NCBI GenBank assembly: GCA_958298945.1
Contig: OY282605.1
Coordinates: forward strand, 109,550,267-109,614,266
Origin: Atherix ibis
Taxonomy: Eukaryota > Arthropoda > Insecta > Diptera > Athericidae
Direction: 5' to 3'
Length of the DNA stretch: 64,000 nucleotides
Below the pieces are notes generated by a model. The model was not told the origin of the DNA. It searched no databases and saw only the letters and a program-made list of their open reading frames with translations. This document shows, piece by piece, positions 1 through 10,946 of this stretch. The position numbers were made by a program, and so were the translations under genes. Numbering within the stretch: position 1 is the stretch's first letter; every line of letters begins with the position of its first letter.

Positions 1-175
1 TTTTTATCGCCAGTTATCATTCGCTTTAGTTCGATCTTATGTCTCGGTCAATTATTTTTTCGATAATTTCATCACTTTTTTCGGTAATTGGCCGACTATA
101 ATGGGGCTCTTCTTTGACATTGAAATTTCCAGAACGAAAGCGAGCGAACCATTTTATATAATGGCAGTCATAACT
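1..175 (-). pseudogene. mariner transposase relic, cut by window edge
   Basis: Read on the minus strand from about 170, the frame gives YKWFARFRSGNFNVKEEP followed by SRPITEKSDEII and IDRDI. This is the second half of the mariner DNA-binding region (the family pattern is W-F-x-R-F-R-S-G-N-F-D, then S-G-R-P). After an internal deletion and frame change near 35-45, LKRMITGDK follows at the edge of the window, which carries the first catalytic aspartate of mariner (ITGDEKW in the family). The copy is internally deleted and continues to the left of the window, so its ends cannot be seen. It is a DD34D mariner by motif; I cannot assign a subfamily. Confidence 0.65.
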
Positions 176-2209
176 AACTCTATATCGATATTAAAACAAT
201 TAACAAATACTGCAATCCTAAAAGATCAAATGTATTATTTTAATTAGGTACTATAAAAAATAAAAAGGTAAGAAAAAAAATCAAAAGCAATCCTTAAAAA
301 TTTCTAAAATTGTCGCCTGAAAATTTCCAAAAAAAATTCCAAAAAAAATACTAAATCATAAAATTTAGTAATTGATATTGAGCACGTACCTTTTTGTTAT
401 TGACTTCCTTATTGCTAAAGAATTCATTGCCAAAAATTTTTGAAAAATTATTATTACGTGAACTGAAGAAAAAAAATCTATCATAATCATTGACTACAAT
501 ACAAGTAAAAAGTATATAAATACGGGAATAAAGCCAAAGTTTTCGGTGAATTCTATTCAAAATGTTGGGGAATCTCAAATTAATAAAATTTCATTTAATT
601 AGGCGCCAAAATTTTCTTAATTTATAATTTTCTCATCACTGCACACTATTTACGCATGGGTGGAAAGGTGATGGAGGGTGATCTGAGGAATATGTACACC
701 CATTTAGATACAGATATTTAAGTATTTGCATAAATTATGATATGACTGATACGTGAACACAATTCATTTTGATAATTATAAACAAGTCGGTACGATAAAG
801 ATCTACTCACATGACAACACTAATTATAGAACAGAAAAAAACACGATTTTTTTTTCATTTCAAAATTTCTTACATAAATAAATATCATAATTTACTTTAA
901 AAAAAATAAGAAGGGGTAGTAAAAATGAAAAATTAGAAGAAAAACGGAATATGCAATATTTGTAAAAAAGAAAATTTATTAAATTGCTTAAAAGAAAATT
1001 ACGAGTGAATTGAATTTATGGGATTATTGGGGAGGATACCCAACATAGACCACTTTAGTAGTTAACACAAAAATTTATTGATACTTTTCCGAGTAAATCT
1101 AGTAATAATACTAATACGACCGACAGCAACAAAAAAGAAAGAATGAAACGAAAAAAAAAAATATTGTGGAGCAAATAAATACAATATGACATAGCTTGTT
1201 GGGGCAGATAAAAAACTGATCTGTGGAACACAATTCATATTTGAACAGATGCCGCATGTGCCATAAGTGACACAGCGTGAATGGTATGGAAATTTCGGTG
1301 ATATTTATTCGTCTCCGGTAGATACAGGTGATAATATGGCGCGAAAATGATATTTAGTAAATGTTCCAAGTACGTCACGACTATGTTATTGACCTGTTCC
1401 TCTCCCTTTCTCTCTCTATTACTCTTCTAATAGTAGATAAATTTTTCCCCATTTTTTTTATTTTCGATTTAATTTCCATTTTTGCTTGTATGAGTATGAC
1501 TATCGACTGCGTTTTGATCGTATTTGAATATTCATTTACTTTTGATGCTGTTACTTACCATTTATTAACTTTTACTGTAATAAACATTGTTTTATATAAT
1601 TTTTTTTTATTTTTTTTACTTTTTTACTTAGTACTTTTTCTTCTTTTTAATGCAGTGTTATTTAGTAATCAGTTGCACAATGCATTCGTCAATATTAACC
1701 TTTTCATTATAAAAGTTGATCTAAAGTTTATCTATAAAATTGCAGAATGATGCAAATTTGTAGAATACACGTATATCCTATAAAAGCAGTAGTAAAAGTA
1801 AACTCTTACAGTAAATAGTGTATTCGAAGAAGTTTGTTGAAGAAAATATTTTTTTTTTTGTTGTTACTGTAGAAAATTTTTTTTCTAAAGTTCAGCCGAC
1901 TTTATTTTGTTAAACGTTTTTTTTTTATATTTGAAAATTGCTTTATATGGCATTATTTTTTTTTAATAATAAAAATAGAGGGTAAGGATAGTCATATTAT
2001 AAACATAGTAGGTGTGACAGAAATCTTAATAGTTTTTAAAAAACATACGCTTTGGCGGATGAGGTGTTGTTACATTCTTCATAGCAGTACTGGAAGGCTT
2101 TAACTGGCATAGCCTCCAGCTTCCCGGTTACATTTTTTTTGAATCCGTTCAAGTATTTTCTTTTATTTTGGGGAACAAAAAAAGTGACATGGACTATTAT
2201 CAGGTGAAC
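176..2209. other. AT-rich DNA without a recognisable gene
   Basis: This is poly(A)/poly(T)-rich sequence. The longest open frame, 1361-1750 on the plus strand, encodes a Phe/Leu/Ile-rich string that simply reflects T-rich DNA. A slightly GC-richer patch at 1195-1345 shows no splice-bounded reading frame that I can name. Confidence 0.5.
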
Positions 2210-2475
2210 AGAGGGACTTTAGAGATACAGGAAAAATGACCGTATCTGCATCGTCTTATCTGACGTCACGGAGCGCTTTTTTAGCCTTTTAAGGACTCTC
2301 TCATCAGATTCAATGCTGATCGATATTCTGACTATATAAGAGCAACCACTCATTTTATATTTTGATCAGTTTTCGATGTTTAAAGGCTTCTTGACCAAGA
2401 TTTGTCTTGCACTACTTCTCGGCCCCCTAAAAATTTTACAGTATTTGCGAATCTTTAGGTCAATAGAGATACTTT
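2210..2475 (+). repeat. LTR-like unit 1 with TATA box
   Basis: First of two diverged direct copies with a period of about 268 bp. Landmarks shared with the next copy are GACGTCAC-like/CGTGACG, AGCCTTTTAAG...CTCTCTCATCAG, GATCGATATYCTGACTATATA (TATA box at 2332-2339) and, downstream of the TATA, TCTTGCACTACTTC. A TATA box followed by a conserved stretch is what the U3/R part of a long terminal repeat looks like. No retroelement reading frame is attached, so LTR remains an inference. Confidence 0.4.
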
Positions 2476-2870
2476 AGAGCCAGAAGACGTTTTCATGGTG
2501 GAGTGTCCAAGTGTCAGCAATGTCCTATTTAACGTGACGATCCCTTTTATTAACCTTTTAAGCCTCTCTCATCAGCTTAAATGCAGATCGATATCCTGAC
2601 TATATAAAAGTCCCCACTCGTTTCATATTTTCTTCAGTTTTCTATGATGAGTAAGCTTCGTCTTGCACTACTTCGCATCCCCTTAAAAAAAATTTCTTCC
2701 ACCGAAAAAATTGCGCTCTAAATAAATAATATTCTCCATAGATTCGTTACAATTTTTCATAAGTCAAACTTGTGGATTCACACTAAATTGATGTGTTTAG
2801 TTTTGGGGAAACACAACTTGACTTATCCACGGTATGTAAGGCCTGGTGGTTACCAGGCGTCCAGGGACAA
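2476..2870 (+). repeat. LTR-like unit 2 with TATA box
   Basis: Second copy of the unit described at 2210-2475, with its TATA box at 2600-2607. It runs on through ACTTTTCATAAG and ACACAACTTGACTTAT to GGTTACCAG. The same series of landmarks in the same order recurs at 8396-8596, so the repeat unit extends at least to about 2855. The tract after GGTTACCAG is GC-richer and could be a primer-binding or leader region, but I do not recognise a tRNA complement. Confidence 0.4.
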
Positions 2871-3009
2871 ACTTACAAGAAATGGGGAGGAAAATTCGGC
2901 CCCGCGGCTTATCGTTTACGTTTAGAAGAGATAACAGTACAAGAAATGGTGAGGGCAATTTTACAGTATTTCCTGATCTTTCTGCAAAAATACAATTGAC
3001 TGTGAGGAT

Positions 3010-3410
3010 ATTTGAAATTAGGGTTTTGTAAAGGATGGGAGCAAAAATGCTACCTTGAGGAACACCGGTAATAATCCGAAATATACAGAATTATTGGATA
3101 TTTTCTATTAATTGGAAGTTTTTGAGCTTCCAGACCACAATATTTTTTTTACTCAAGAGAAAGTGCAACTATATCGATGCTCGTTGACGTTGCTGGATGG
3201 TAAAATGATAAGATTTGAAGCCCAACTGGTGATGATGAATAACATTGATAGATAAAATGATCGGAAGGAGTTTTTTTAAGTGGTTTCTTTTTGAGGAATT
3301 TTGCCAAAATTGAGAATAGGCTAATGCGTCTTTAAGATAAAGGCAAATGGATAGATTTATTTGATTTGAATTTTTTTTAAATATTTTCTTAAAAATAATA
3401 GCATTCATCA
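3010..3410 (-). pseudogene. jockey-type non-LTR reverse transcriptase relic
   Basis: Minus-strand fragments in the right order for a non-LTR reverse transcriptase. At 3300-3169 there is HHHQLGFKSYHFTIQQ, matching the family's I-P-x-x-Q-F-G-F-R-x-x-H-S-T-x-x-Q. At about 3165-3100 there is DIVALS, then LE and a stop, then AQKLP (the L-D-I-x-x-A-F-D-x-V-W-x-x-G-L-L motif, degraded). At 3087-3030 there is ITGVPQGSIFAPIL (the G-V-P-Q-G-S-x-x-x-P-x-L-F motif). The gap between the last two is far shorter than in an intact enzyme, so the copy is internally deleted. It carries a stop and frame changes. The catalytic F/Y-A-D-D box would lie past 3010 and is not present. Confidence 0.7.
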
Positions 3411-5255
3411 GAAGATTTATTTCGTAGGCGTTGGATTTTATATTTGACCTCGGTTAGGTTAAAGTGCTTAGAAGAAACATTCAAGCGGGAATAATTCATT
3501 ATTTATTTTGCCAGATTGTGTTTTGTTTTTCCATATCATCATGTCTGATTTTTATACAAAAAATTTTCATCGAAAAATGTTCACCAAAAAAAAAACATAA
3601 TAAATGTGAAATTTTTTTTAGAAAAAATATTTCAACAAAAATTAAATAGAAAATATTTTTATTATAGGAATTCGTATTAAATTATTAAAAGTATTTTTCT
3701 TTGATTGCGATGGGTTCTAGATCAGGTAGATATACTTGGTAATGAGCCTACTGGTCAGCTCATGAGGAGCCTGAGTATACAGTTATTTCGAATATATCAC
3801 AACTACTTAATAAATGACAATTAAAATTTCCTTCCATGGGAAGAGATTTCTTGCTTAATACTTGCAGTATATCGTCCCATAAATTTATTTAATCATAACT
3901 TGTAAATTGTGGACAATAATATTGTCCACATACCGCTTTAACCTATTATTTTCTATTGGGTAACCGTTCATGTCCTTTATGCCAATCCTGCAACGTCCGT
4001 TTTACTTTTCTACCCATATTGCGGTACTACCAGGATACTCAGAATTATTTTTCGAGTGTAGTTCCACTCCTCATAGAACTCGATACCTAAAATTTTTATC
4101 TTTTCCAGTCACATCTTTAGTATTTTCGAACATAGTTAATTGCTAATTTCAACTTCTGCTTAACACATGCTTATTATTACCAAATGGCCTCAGGCTAGTG
4201 TCGCTACATCAAATAGCCCCTAGCATATATTCTAGATTCAAAATACTATTTTACTATGAAAAATATCAATTAACTTAAAGATACGCCTTAATTTAAAAAT
4301 ATATTAATTTCTTTCGTCTCAAATGAAGGCATCTACAAATTATGATAATTCCTTAATTATTTTCGAATTTCATTTAAAATTGTTCAAATTAAAAATTAAC
4401 TGCTAAAAAAATATTAAAATTTTTAAAATAAATTAAAAGATAAATTTGAGCGGTGATGGGAGTATAATTGAAGCAATAAAATCAGTAAGTTACAAGAGAA
4501 TATAGCACATCAAGAATGAAGATGGTTGTACAGGGAGTGAAAGGGAGCTGGTGGAAAAATTATAAGAGATAATATGAGTGAAAGATAAACGTAATCAAAT
4601 TAAAATAAAAATGACAAAATTCATGAAAAAAAAATTTAACAAAATCGCTAATTTCTTATCAGTGGTGGTTATATAATAGGCTCTTCTGAACTAAGCATAA
4701 GATATTCGTCGGCGTGTGTAAACAATGGCTGGGTAATTAGCATCTAAAAACGAATTGTGCGTTCTCATTATCACGTTTGCTCCAAAACCAAAAAAAAAAA
4801 AAATTTTTTTACGCAAACAAAACTTAACTGACAATTTTCATTTCTCTTATTTCTATTCCACTTTTATTAAAAAAAATTTCCAATTATTATTTCCATTTAT
4901 CGAGTTAATAATATTTTTTCACAATCGAAAGGTTATTTTTATTTAAATAAAATTACTTATTTAATTAATGAAATTAAAGAAAATATATTTTTTCGATTAT
5001 TACCGGAGATGCTCGCATTTGTCTCTAATGTCCTTTTAATAAGTAACTCCAGTACTTTTTGGAGAAATTATTTCAAATATGCTGAGATGCATGAATTTTA
5101 TTTTTATTTTCAACTATTATAAATAAGCCTTTGTACAAGAGAGAATCATACAAAGAAAAGTGCAAAAAGTTTACTGATTGGTTAAATTATAAAATATATA
5201 AAAATGAAGAAGAAAAATAGATGATATATTAGCCCATATTACAAAAGTCACATGA
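3411..5255. other. AT-rich DNA without a recognisable gene
   Basis: No supported coding region or named repeat. A short palindrome, TGTGGACAAT-AAT-ATTGTCCACA, sits at about 3911-3933. The open frames here (for example 3464-3649 and 4755-4946) are Phe/Lys-rich by-products of T/A runs. Confidence 0.5.
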
Positions 5256-5535
5256 TCTGTCGTTGATCCATGATATCGTTTTAAAGAAATTATTAATAAA
5301 ATCCATGATATTGTTTTAAAAGACCCTCGAGTAAAAGTGTATAAGATAACTGACAGAGTAAACATCTCAAAAAAACGTGTAGGCAATATCGTACATAAAA
5401 TTTCGATATGAAAAACCTATCAACAAGATGGGTACCGTATTGGCTAACACCTGACTAAGGTCGTATTCGTGTAATGAATTCAATGAAAAGTTTAGACATT
5501 TTGAAGCGTGTTTCATTTGAATAAAAAGTGGGAAT
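5256..5535 (+). pseudogene. mariner transposase N-terminal relic
   Basis: The plus-strand translation gives IHDIVLKDPRVKVYKITDR, then VNISKKRVGNIVHKI, then a stop, then (after a frame change) LSTRWVPYWLTPD-stop-GRIRVMNS. This is the second helix-turn-helix and linker of a SETMAR/mariner-type transposase, whose hallmark is I-S-x-x-x-V-x-x-I-L followed by W-V-P-x-x-L-T-P-D-Q-K-R. The catalytic core is missing and no terminal inverted repeats are visible. It ends shortly before the direct repeat at 5599. Confidence 0.7.
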
Positions 5536-5598
5536 ATTTTTGACAAAATATATACAAGCTAAAATGAGGCTATTTTGAAAAATAAATCAATTTTCATT

Positions 5599-5661
5599 GA
5601 ACAAATTTATTGTTTGTTACATTTATCACCGACTTATCATACTAAACTCGAATGTGATTGT
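5599..5661 (+). repeat. 63-bp direct repeat, left copy
   Basis: GAACAAATTTATTG...GATTGT, nearly identical to 5889-5951 (differences include AAACTCG versus AACCTCG). The two copies bracket the 225-bp dispersed repeat exactly. Confidence 0.85.
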
Positions 5662-5663
5662 CC

Positions 5664-5889
5664 TGAATATATAAATGCTGATCTAAACGGAAATATTGCA
5701 CATGTCACCCAATTAGTTTGACATGCGTTTCATAACTAATAACACGAAAAACATAGAAATTTTCATTTACATTACATTTATTGAGAAATATTTCTTTAAT
5801 ATCTATTATGAAATAAATAATAAATATTTTGAATTTAAAAAAAAATCGAATAAATACAATAACTTAAACAAATATATATGCTCAAATAG
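5664..5889 (+). repeat. 225-bp dispersed repeat, copy 1
   Basis: This sequence recurs at 10576-10800 in the same orientation with only a handful of differences (such as TTGCACATG versus TTGTACATG and ACATAG versus ACATGG). It begins near ATATAAATGCTGATC and ends near TATGCTCAAATAG. It has no obvious terminal inverted repeats and no coding potential. Unlike copy 2, it is flanked on both sides by a 63-bp direct repeat. Confidence 0.85.
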
Positions 5890-5951
5890 AACAAATTTAT
5901 TGTTTGTTACATTTATCACCGACTTATCATACTAACCTCGAATGTGATTGT
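5889..5951 (+). repeat. 63-bp direct repeat, right copy
   Basis: Right-hand copy of 5599-5661. After it the sequence differs from what follows the left copy, so the repeat stops sharply at GATTGT. Confidence 0.85.
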
Positions 5952-6627
5952 TCTGGGATATGAGGCAGAAGTGTAACGACTATAAGTTCTTTTCGCGACC
6001 GTGGACTATTATAAACAAGCCATATGGTGACTATGAACTATTATAGAATGCGATGCATTTATTTTAAGACCACAAAATTTTCTATTAATTATCAAAAATC
6101 GTATAACCACACCCCCTCCCCTACGGGCTCTTGATTTCATAGTATAGTTCAAAAACTGAATTTAGACTCAAAATAGGTTAATTTTTTTAAGTTTAAATTT
6201 TGATTAATTAATATTTTTAAATAAAAATTAGTGATCGAATTTTAAAAAATTTTATGTAAAAATACAGAAAAAATGTTGAAATTGTTGTTTATACAATTTT
6301 TCTCATATAGGACGTTGAAAATCTTAAGTCTTAAATAAAGTACTATTGGTAATTTTTGCACAACAGTCAGACATATAGACACTTTCAATTTAATAATAAG
6401 ACTCAAATAATAGTAATAGTTTTTCATTGATAATATTCTTGTACAAATCAGAAATTTTAGAATAGTTCGAAAATTATTTTAATATAATAGGTAAATTTGA
6501 GAGCTTTGTATATAAATAAAAAGCTTCTTATAATAGTAGAGAAGAGCTTCTTAACATTAATAGTAATAGATTAATTGGTAGAGTGACATTATCGATATTA
6601 TTTATCGATCAGATAGGGTTGTATGAG
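5952..6627. other. AT-rich spacer
   Basis: No gene or named repeat is seen. The minus-strand frame at 6242-6427 has no recognisable domain. Confidence 0.5.
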
Positions 6628-6703
6628 AAATATTAAGCCTGTGGTAAAAAGTCGTTGGTTGCCTTATCAAATATTAAGCCTGTGGTAAAAAGTCGTTGGT
6701 TGC
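6628..6703 (+). repeat. 41-bp tandem duplication
   Basis: A 35-bp block starting AAATATTAAGCCTGTGG occurs identically at 6628-6662 and 6669-6703 (period 41). It is a perfect, hence recent, local duplication inside unassigned DNA. Confidence 0.9.
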
Positions 6704-7084
6704 ACATTAAAAAATGTAAAATATAGTACATGGTAGCAGTGTTGGCATTAAGGATAAGACCAATTGGTATTAAGCGTATATAAATTTTCGAAGGTATTAG
6801 GTCCTTTCCATATATGGGGTCAAGAATCCTAGTCGATATCGACATTATGGAAGAAATGCACGCACAACCGCTGGCAGCTAACAAAGCTTATTTTAGCTAC
6901 TCTAAATTATTCAGCTAAAAAGTTCTAACTATAAATCGGAGCTACTATTTTATAGGATATTCGTCCTTAATCGTATTTATTTTCTGAAAATTTTTCTCTT
7001 TAAAAGAAACCATTGCGAAATCATATCCGCTATCGAGGGGAAGATCGTCTGAAGAATAGAAGATTCCACAGCCTATTTTACGAT

Positions 7085-7215
7085 TAGATTATGGCTAATA
7101 TTGATCTTAATAGGGTTCAGTGGGCTGGACACTTTATTCGTATGGATGAGGAAGATCTGTGGTCGAATAATTATGTGTTGTTAGCCAAGACGCAAGAAAA
7201 TTCCATCGATTTTTG
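7085..7215 (+). pseudogene. non-LTR (RTE-like) C-terminal tail relic
   Basis: The plus frame from about 7090 reads MANIDLNRVQWAGHFIRM, then DEEDLWSNNY, and stops soon after. R-x-x-W-x-G-H-x-x-R-M is the hallmark of the tail region after the reverse transcriptase in RTE/craniofacial-type insect non-LTR elements. Only this short stretch survives. The same hallmark region is seen in another copy at 39470-39880. Confidence 0.45.
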
Positions 7216-8384
7216 AACTGAAAGTCTGTGGAATCATATTGGAAAGTTTGTTCTTTGATTTAGCTTTGTTTTTTGAATCATATTGGCAAGTTTGTTCTAT
7301 AATAAAATAGTTCAGAAGTTAAACCACAATTAGGTAGTATTGCTCCAAGAAAACAAAATATTTACTCAACAAAATTTTTAATGATTTTTCAACAATTTTT
7401 TATGATATAAAAAAAATATTCAAGCGTAAGTCCAAATTGGTTTTCACAACAATATCTAACGATAAAAGGAATTATTAAAAGATAATTATTATTATATTTA
7501 AAGATCTTTTATAAGCTTTTGGCTAACAATAAAAAGTTATATTTGTTAGTACGTCTTTTTGAACATCAACCTTGAAAATTTCTAAAAAAACTTATTTTAT
7601 TTTTACTAAAAGTCATCTAAAAATCTCTAAATACCAACAAAAATAAGAATAATTTATGTGCACATTCGGTTAACTTAATAAAAACTATGATTGTAAATAA
7701 AATTTATATTCTTTGCGACTATAAACAATATCAGCAACAACACTATTCACTCCGATTATATATTTTGTTGAAGGAAAATTAACAAAGGATCAGAAAATAT
7801 CTTAAATAATCTGTTGCATGATCAGAATGCATGGCCGAGAATGTGTGTACGTCGACTGTGAAGGTACAATAAGAAATGAAATCTTTGGACATGATCGCTT
7901 AGCGCATTGTTTGACAAGAAAGAAACTACCCCATTATTGGGTACAAAGAGAAACCTGCATTCTATAAAATAATTTAACTTTAATTTATGATGACTAACAC
8001 AATTTAATATCAGAAAAAATTAGCCATTCTTACCGTGTGCACGTTCGTATCATGAACACAAATCGACTGTGGTCATCGGTTTTTAAGTTTTCGTCACACT
8101 CAGGTCTCACTTTTCTCGTGAATTTTTTTTTACATTTTTTTCACCTTACTGATAATGTGTTCTTCTACTAATATAGTCAGGCATTATATTTAACTAATAC
8201 ACAAATATGCGTATGTATGTTAAAACAAAAACATCACATCTTGTTGAGATGTTTTAAAAAGTTTTAAAATTCGAACAGTAAAAGTAGACATTTCCTAGAC
8301 ACAACATTGGAAACAATTTCTACCTTCTATATTGTGAGCTGATATTTTTCTATAATATTATGACTTCTGGTTTAGATATTTATT
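7216..8384. other. AT-rich DNA without a recognisable gene
   Basis: No coding motif, inverted-repeat pair or named repeat is seen. A less AT-rich patch at 7790-7960 has stops in all frames and matches nothing I know. Confidence 0.5.
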
Positions 8385-8610
8385 TATATTTAAAATTATA
8401 TAAGAGACCTCACTCGTTCCGTATTATCATTATTGTTCGTCTTTCCCTGTTCCACTGCTTTTCGGATTATTCTCCGTAGGTTTTTTGCAACTTTTCATAA
8501 GGTAAACTCAAGGATTAACGAAGCTCCAAATTTCCTGACACATTACAAAAACACAACCTCACTTATTATGCTCTATAGTATCGCGTAGTTACCAGATGAG
8601 GTTGATGTTA
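8385..8610 (+). repeat. LTR-like unit 3 with TATA box
   Basis: Diverged copy of the 2476-2870 unit. Shared landmarks, in order, are TATATAAGAG...CACTCGTT (TATA at 8397-8403), ACTTTTCATAAGGTAAAC, ACACAACCTCACTTAT and AGTTACCAGATGAGG. It is followed at 8620-8660 by a short imperfect GTGCTGCCAG/GTGATGCCAG repeat. A solo-LTR interpretation is an inference. Confidence 0.4.
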
Positions 8611-9059
8611 CAGGAAAGTGGCAGTGCTGCCAGATCAATGTCAGTGATGCCAGTCTTATTACTTTTTTGCCATACTTAGTGGGCCTTAAATAATTAATTA
8701 TGAAAATCTTTATTTTGAGTTTTTCATATATGATATTTAAAACTAAATTATTTTCTGTTTATAATAATTTTTAAATATTAAAAAATTAATTAAAAAGAGT
8801 AGCCTTAATTGAATTTTTTGTTGTGTGTCATTATGTATGGAATACCACATAATTTGTATGGGAATTCGATAGCTTATATACGAAAGTTCTAATCTATTTT
8901 AAATCAGTTTGTTAATGAGTGGCCTCCATATCTCATTATTGATCCATGTTATATTAGTCCTGACACCTCCCTCAGTTTGTGGTTTATTTAAATACACCAA
9001 TGACTTTATATAATTACACGAATATTATTCAAGGAGTGACCCCGAAAGCCAAATCGAAA
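8611..9059. other. AT-rich spacer
   Basis: Nothing recognisable apart from the edge of the DD41D relic that follows. Confidence 0.5.
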
Positions 9060-9400
9060 AGCCATAAGACCTCTTTTAATAAATATATTATTTTTGTATA
9101 TATGAGATGAGGCGCCATTTTGGTCAAACCAGATATCAATCACATTCACTCTTTCTAATTTCGGTCAAGGAAAGCTCCGAATTACCGGTTGGTTACGATC
9201 ATCATTTACAGTTATAACAGACCTCAACATTTCTATGAAATAAGCACCACATCCCAGTCATATTTTCAAAGTTCTTCAATCTTTAATGAACCTTTTATGG
9301 TTTTTCGTTCACTCAAATCCAATTATTTGAATTATTTCAATATTATAAAATAAGCTTCACTAATAAAAACTGTTTTTAAAAAAAATTGGGTCAATTTCAT
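9060..9400 (-). pseudogene. DD41D-type Tc1/mariner transposase relic
   Basis: The minus-strand translation gives, in order, NEKP...ENMTGMWCLFHRNVE (degraded P-L-H-x-x-K-V-T-V-W-C-x-x-x-x-x-x-I-G-P-x-F-F-E), VITVND, PKLERVNVIDIWFDQNGASSH (the D-x-W-F-Q-Q-D-G-A-T-x-H block with the catalytic Asp changed to Asn) and LLKE. The last third of the protein, including the final catalytic aspartate, is absent. Several stops and frame changes are present. Confidence 0.65.
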
Positions 9401-9795
9401 TTTAAGCTAACCTATTTGACAAAGACTGGCATCAAAAATAAACCAACATGGCGGCAATTATCAGTCAAAAATACCTTGTCCTTATTGGAAAACATTTTCA
9501 AAGATGTAACCTGCTAGTTGTCGTCTTTAAAAATTCCTTTCAAAGATGTTAGCCAAATTTCGGAAAATGGAAAATTATACCAAAATTTTGGGACGGTAAT
9601 CAGTTATCCTTTTAAAAATAATATCGATCAAAAAATTTGTATCTCAAAATTTTTTTAAAAAATTAGTTTTTTAAAAAAAATTTAATCTTTCTTAATTTTC
9701 AAGTTAAAAAAAATATTTAACACTGAATAAGAATTTATTGTAGGTTTTAAAAAAAACTCAGTAGTTTGTTTTTTTTATTTGTAATTTATTTATAG

Positions 9796-9948
9796 ATTTT
9801 AGTGTATTTGCAAATAAAACAAAAAATAATGGACCAAAAGAAGAGGAATACAAACGAGAAGAGTTTATTAGACCAATTAAAGCGCATCATGTGCCCTTGC
9901 ACAAAGATGATTTGCTGTACCAATCGAAGAGGAATATTTCAACAGAGG
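9796..9948 (+). CDS. ADAMTS-like metalloprotease, propeptide exon A (internal)
   Basis: Internal exon of a secreted ADAMTS-family zinc metalloprotease. The acceptor is TTTATTTATAG ending at 9795 and the donor is G|GTAAAT at 9949. Both splice sites are phase 1, so the frame reads DFSVFANKTKNNGP, then KEEEYKREEF, RPIKAHHVPLHKDD and SKRNISTEG. The exon is 51 codons long, highly charged, and has two N-glycosylation sequons (NKT, NIS), as expected for the start of a secreted propeptide. It lacks a start codon and signal peptide, so at least one upstream exon ending in phase 1 must exist; I could not find it in 1-9795. Its identity rests on splicing in frame to the following exons, which carry the diagnostic motifs. 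Confidence 0.75.
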
Positions 9949-10039
9949 GTAAATGAATAGTTTCAATTTTATCTATTATATTATTTTGAAATTTATGTAA
10001 ATTGATGAATGTAAGTTGATATTTATTTTTACGTTACAG

Positions 10040-10191
10040 ATTTTATTTCAAATCATCGAATGACTGGAACTTATCGGAATAAAACAAGTCAAATTTGGGA
10101 TCCGCATCCTCAGTACATGTTTGAAGCGTTCGGACGTCATTTCCATTTAATGTTGGATCAGGATTCAACGTTTCTGACCGATAATCTTAAG
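10040..10191 (+). CDS. ADAMTS-like metalloprotease, propeptide exon B
   Basis: The acceptor is TTACAG ending at 10039 and the donor is AAG|GTAAAT at 10192. It enters in phase 1 and leaves in phase 0. The translation includes FISNHRMTGTYRNKTSQIW, then DPHPQYMFEAFGRHFHLMLD and STFLTDNLK. The segment F-x-A-F-G-R-x-F-x-L-x-L-x-x-D-x-x-F-L is the core of the reprolysin-type propeptide (Pep_M12B) shared by ADAM and ADAMTS enzymes. A third sequon, NKT, lies in the first half. Only 91 bases of intron separate it from exon A, and a 755-bp intron follows. No frame damage is seen, in contrast to the transposon relics around it, so I regard it as a functional exon. Confidence 0.88.
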
Positions 10192-10946
10192 GTAAATTGA
10201 TACATCTGATAAGAACATATTTTTCCAAATCGAACACTTTTTTTAGAAAACGATTTTTTCCATAAGGAAGTGTAATTTGATTTCTTCCAACTCTATCGAC
10301 TGTACAGTATTATTAGTAAATTTGATATTTTAATGGTCTAAGATTATACTGAATAAAATTTAAATAACTACTTTTTTAAAGGCAATCGCTTTTTTTGAGT
10401 AATAATATACTCTTCGAAAATACAATATACATTTTTGGTAAAAAATTTCAATAAGATTTTAACAATTCTGAACTAAATACTTAAATACTCAATAGTCTAT
10501 TTACAAGATTTATTATAAATAAAATTTTATTATATAAAGAATACAATTTAAGTAATGAAATGCAAATATTTGGAAAATATATAAATGCTGATCTAAACGG
10601 AAATATTGTACATGTCACCCAATTAGTTTGACATGCGTTTCATAACTAATAACACGAAAAACATGGAAATTTTCATTTACATTATATTTATTGAGAAATA
10701 TTTCTTTAATATCTATTATGAAATAAATAATAAATATTTTGAATTTAAAAAAAAAATCGAATAAATACAATAACTTAAACAAAAATATATGCTCAAATAG
10801 TTCTTATGACAATAATTGGGTAAAAAAAATGGAATTTTTTTGCACAAAAGTACAAGTAACATAAAAGTAGTAGTAAAAAAAATCAATAACAAAAAATAAC
10901 TAAACGAAGACAATTAATATTTTCTTTTAATATTTTTCAATTAAAG
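10192..10946 (+). other. ADAMTS intron B-C, carries dispersed repeat
   Basis: This 755-bp AT-rich intron lies between exons B and C. It holds copy 2 of the 225-bp repeat and nothing else recognisable. Confidence 0.8.
10576..10800 (+). repeat. 225-bp dispersed repeat, copy 2
   Basis: About 97% identical by eye to 5664-5889. Here it lies within the intron between exons B and C and has no 63-bp flanking repeats. The flanks differ from those of copy 1 immediately outside ATATAAATGCTG (left) and GCTCAAATAG (right), which defines the ends of the mobile or duplicated unit. Confidence 0.85.

Noticed and set aside
1361..1750. 129-codon plus-strand open frame, very hydrophobic
   Set aside because: Composition (Phe/Leu/Ile/Val) is what T-rich DNA gives in this frame; no homology, no splice context, poly(T) runs throughout.
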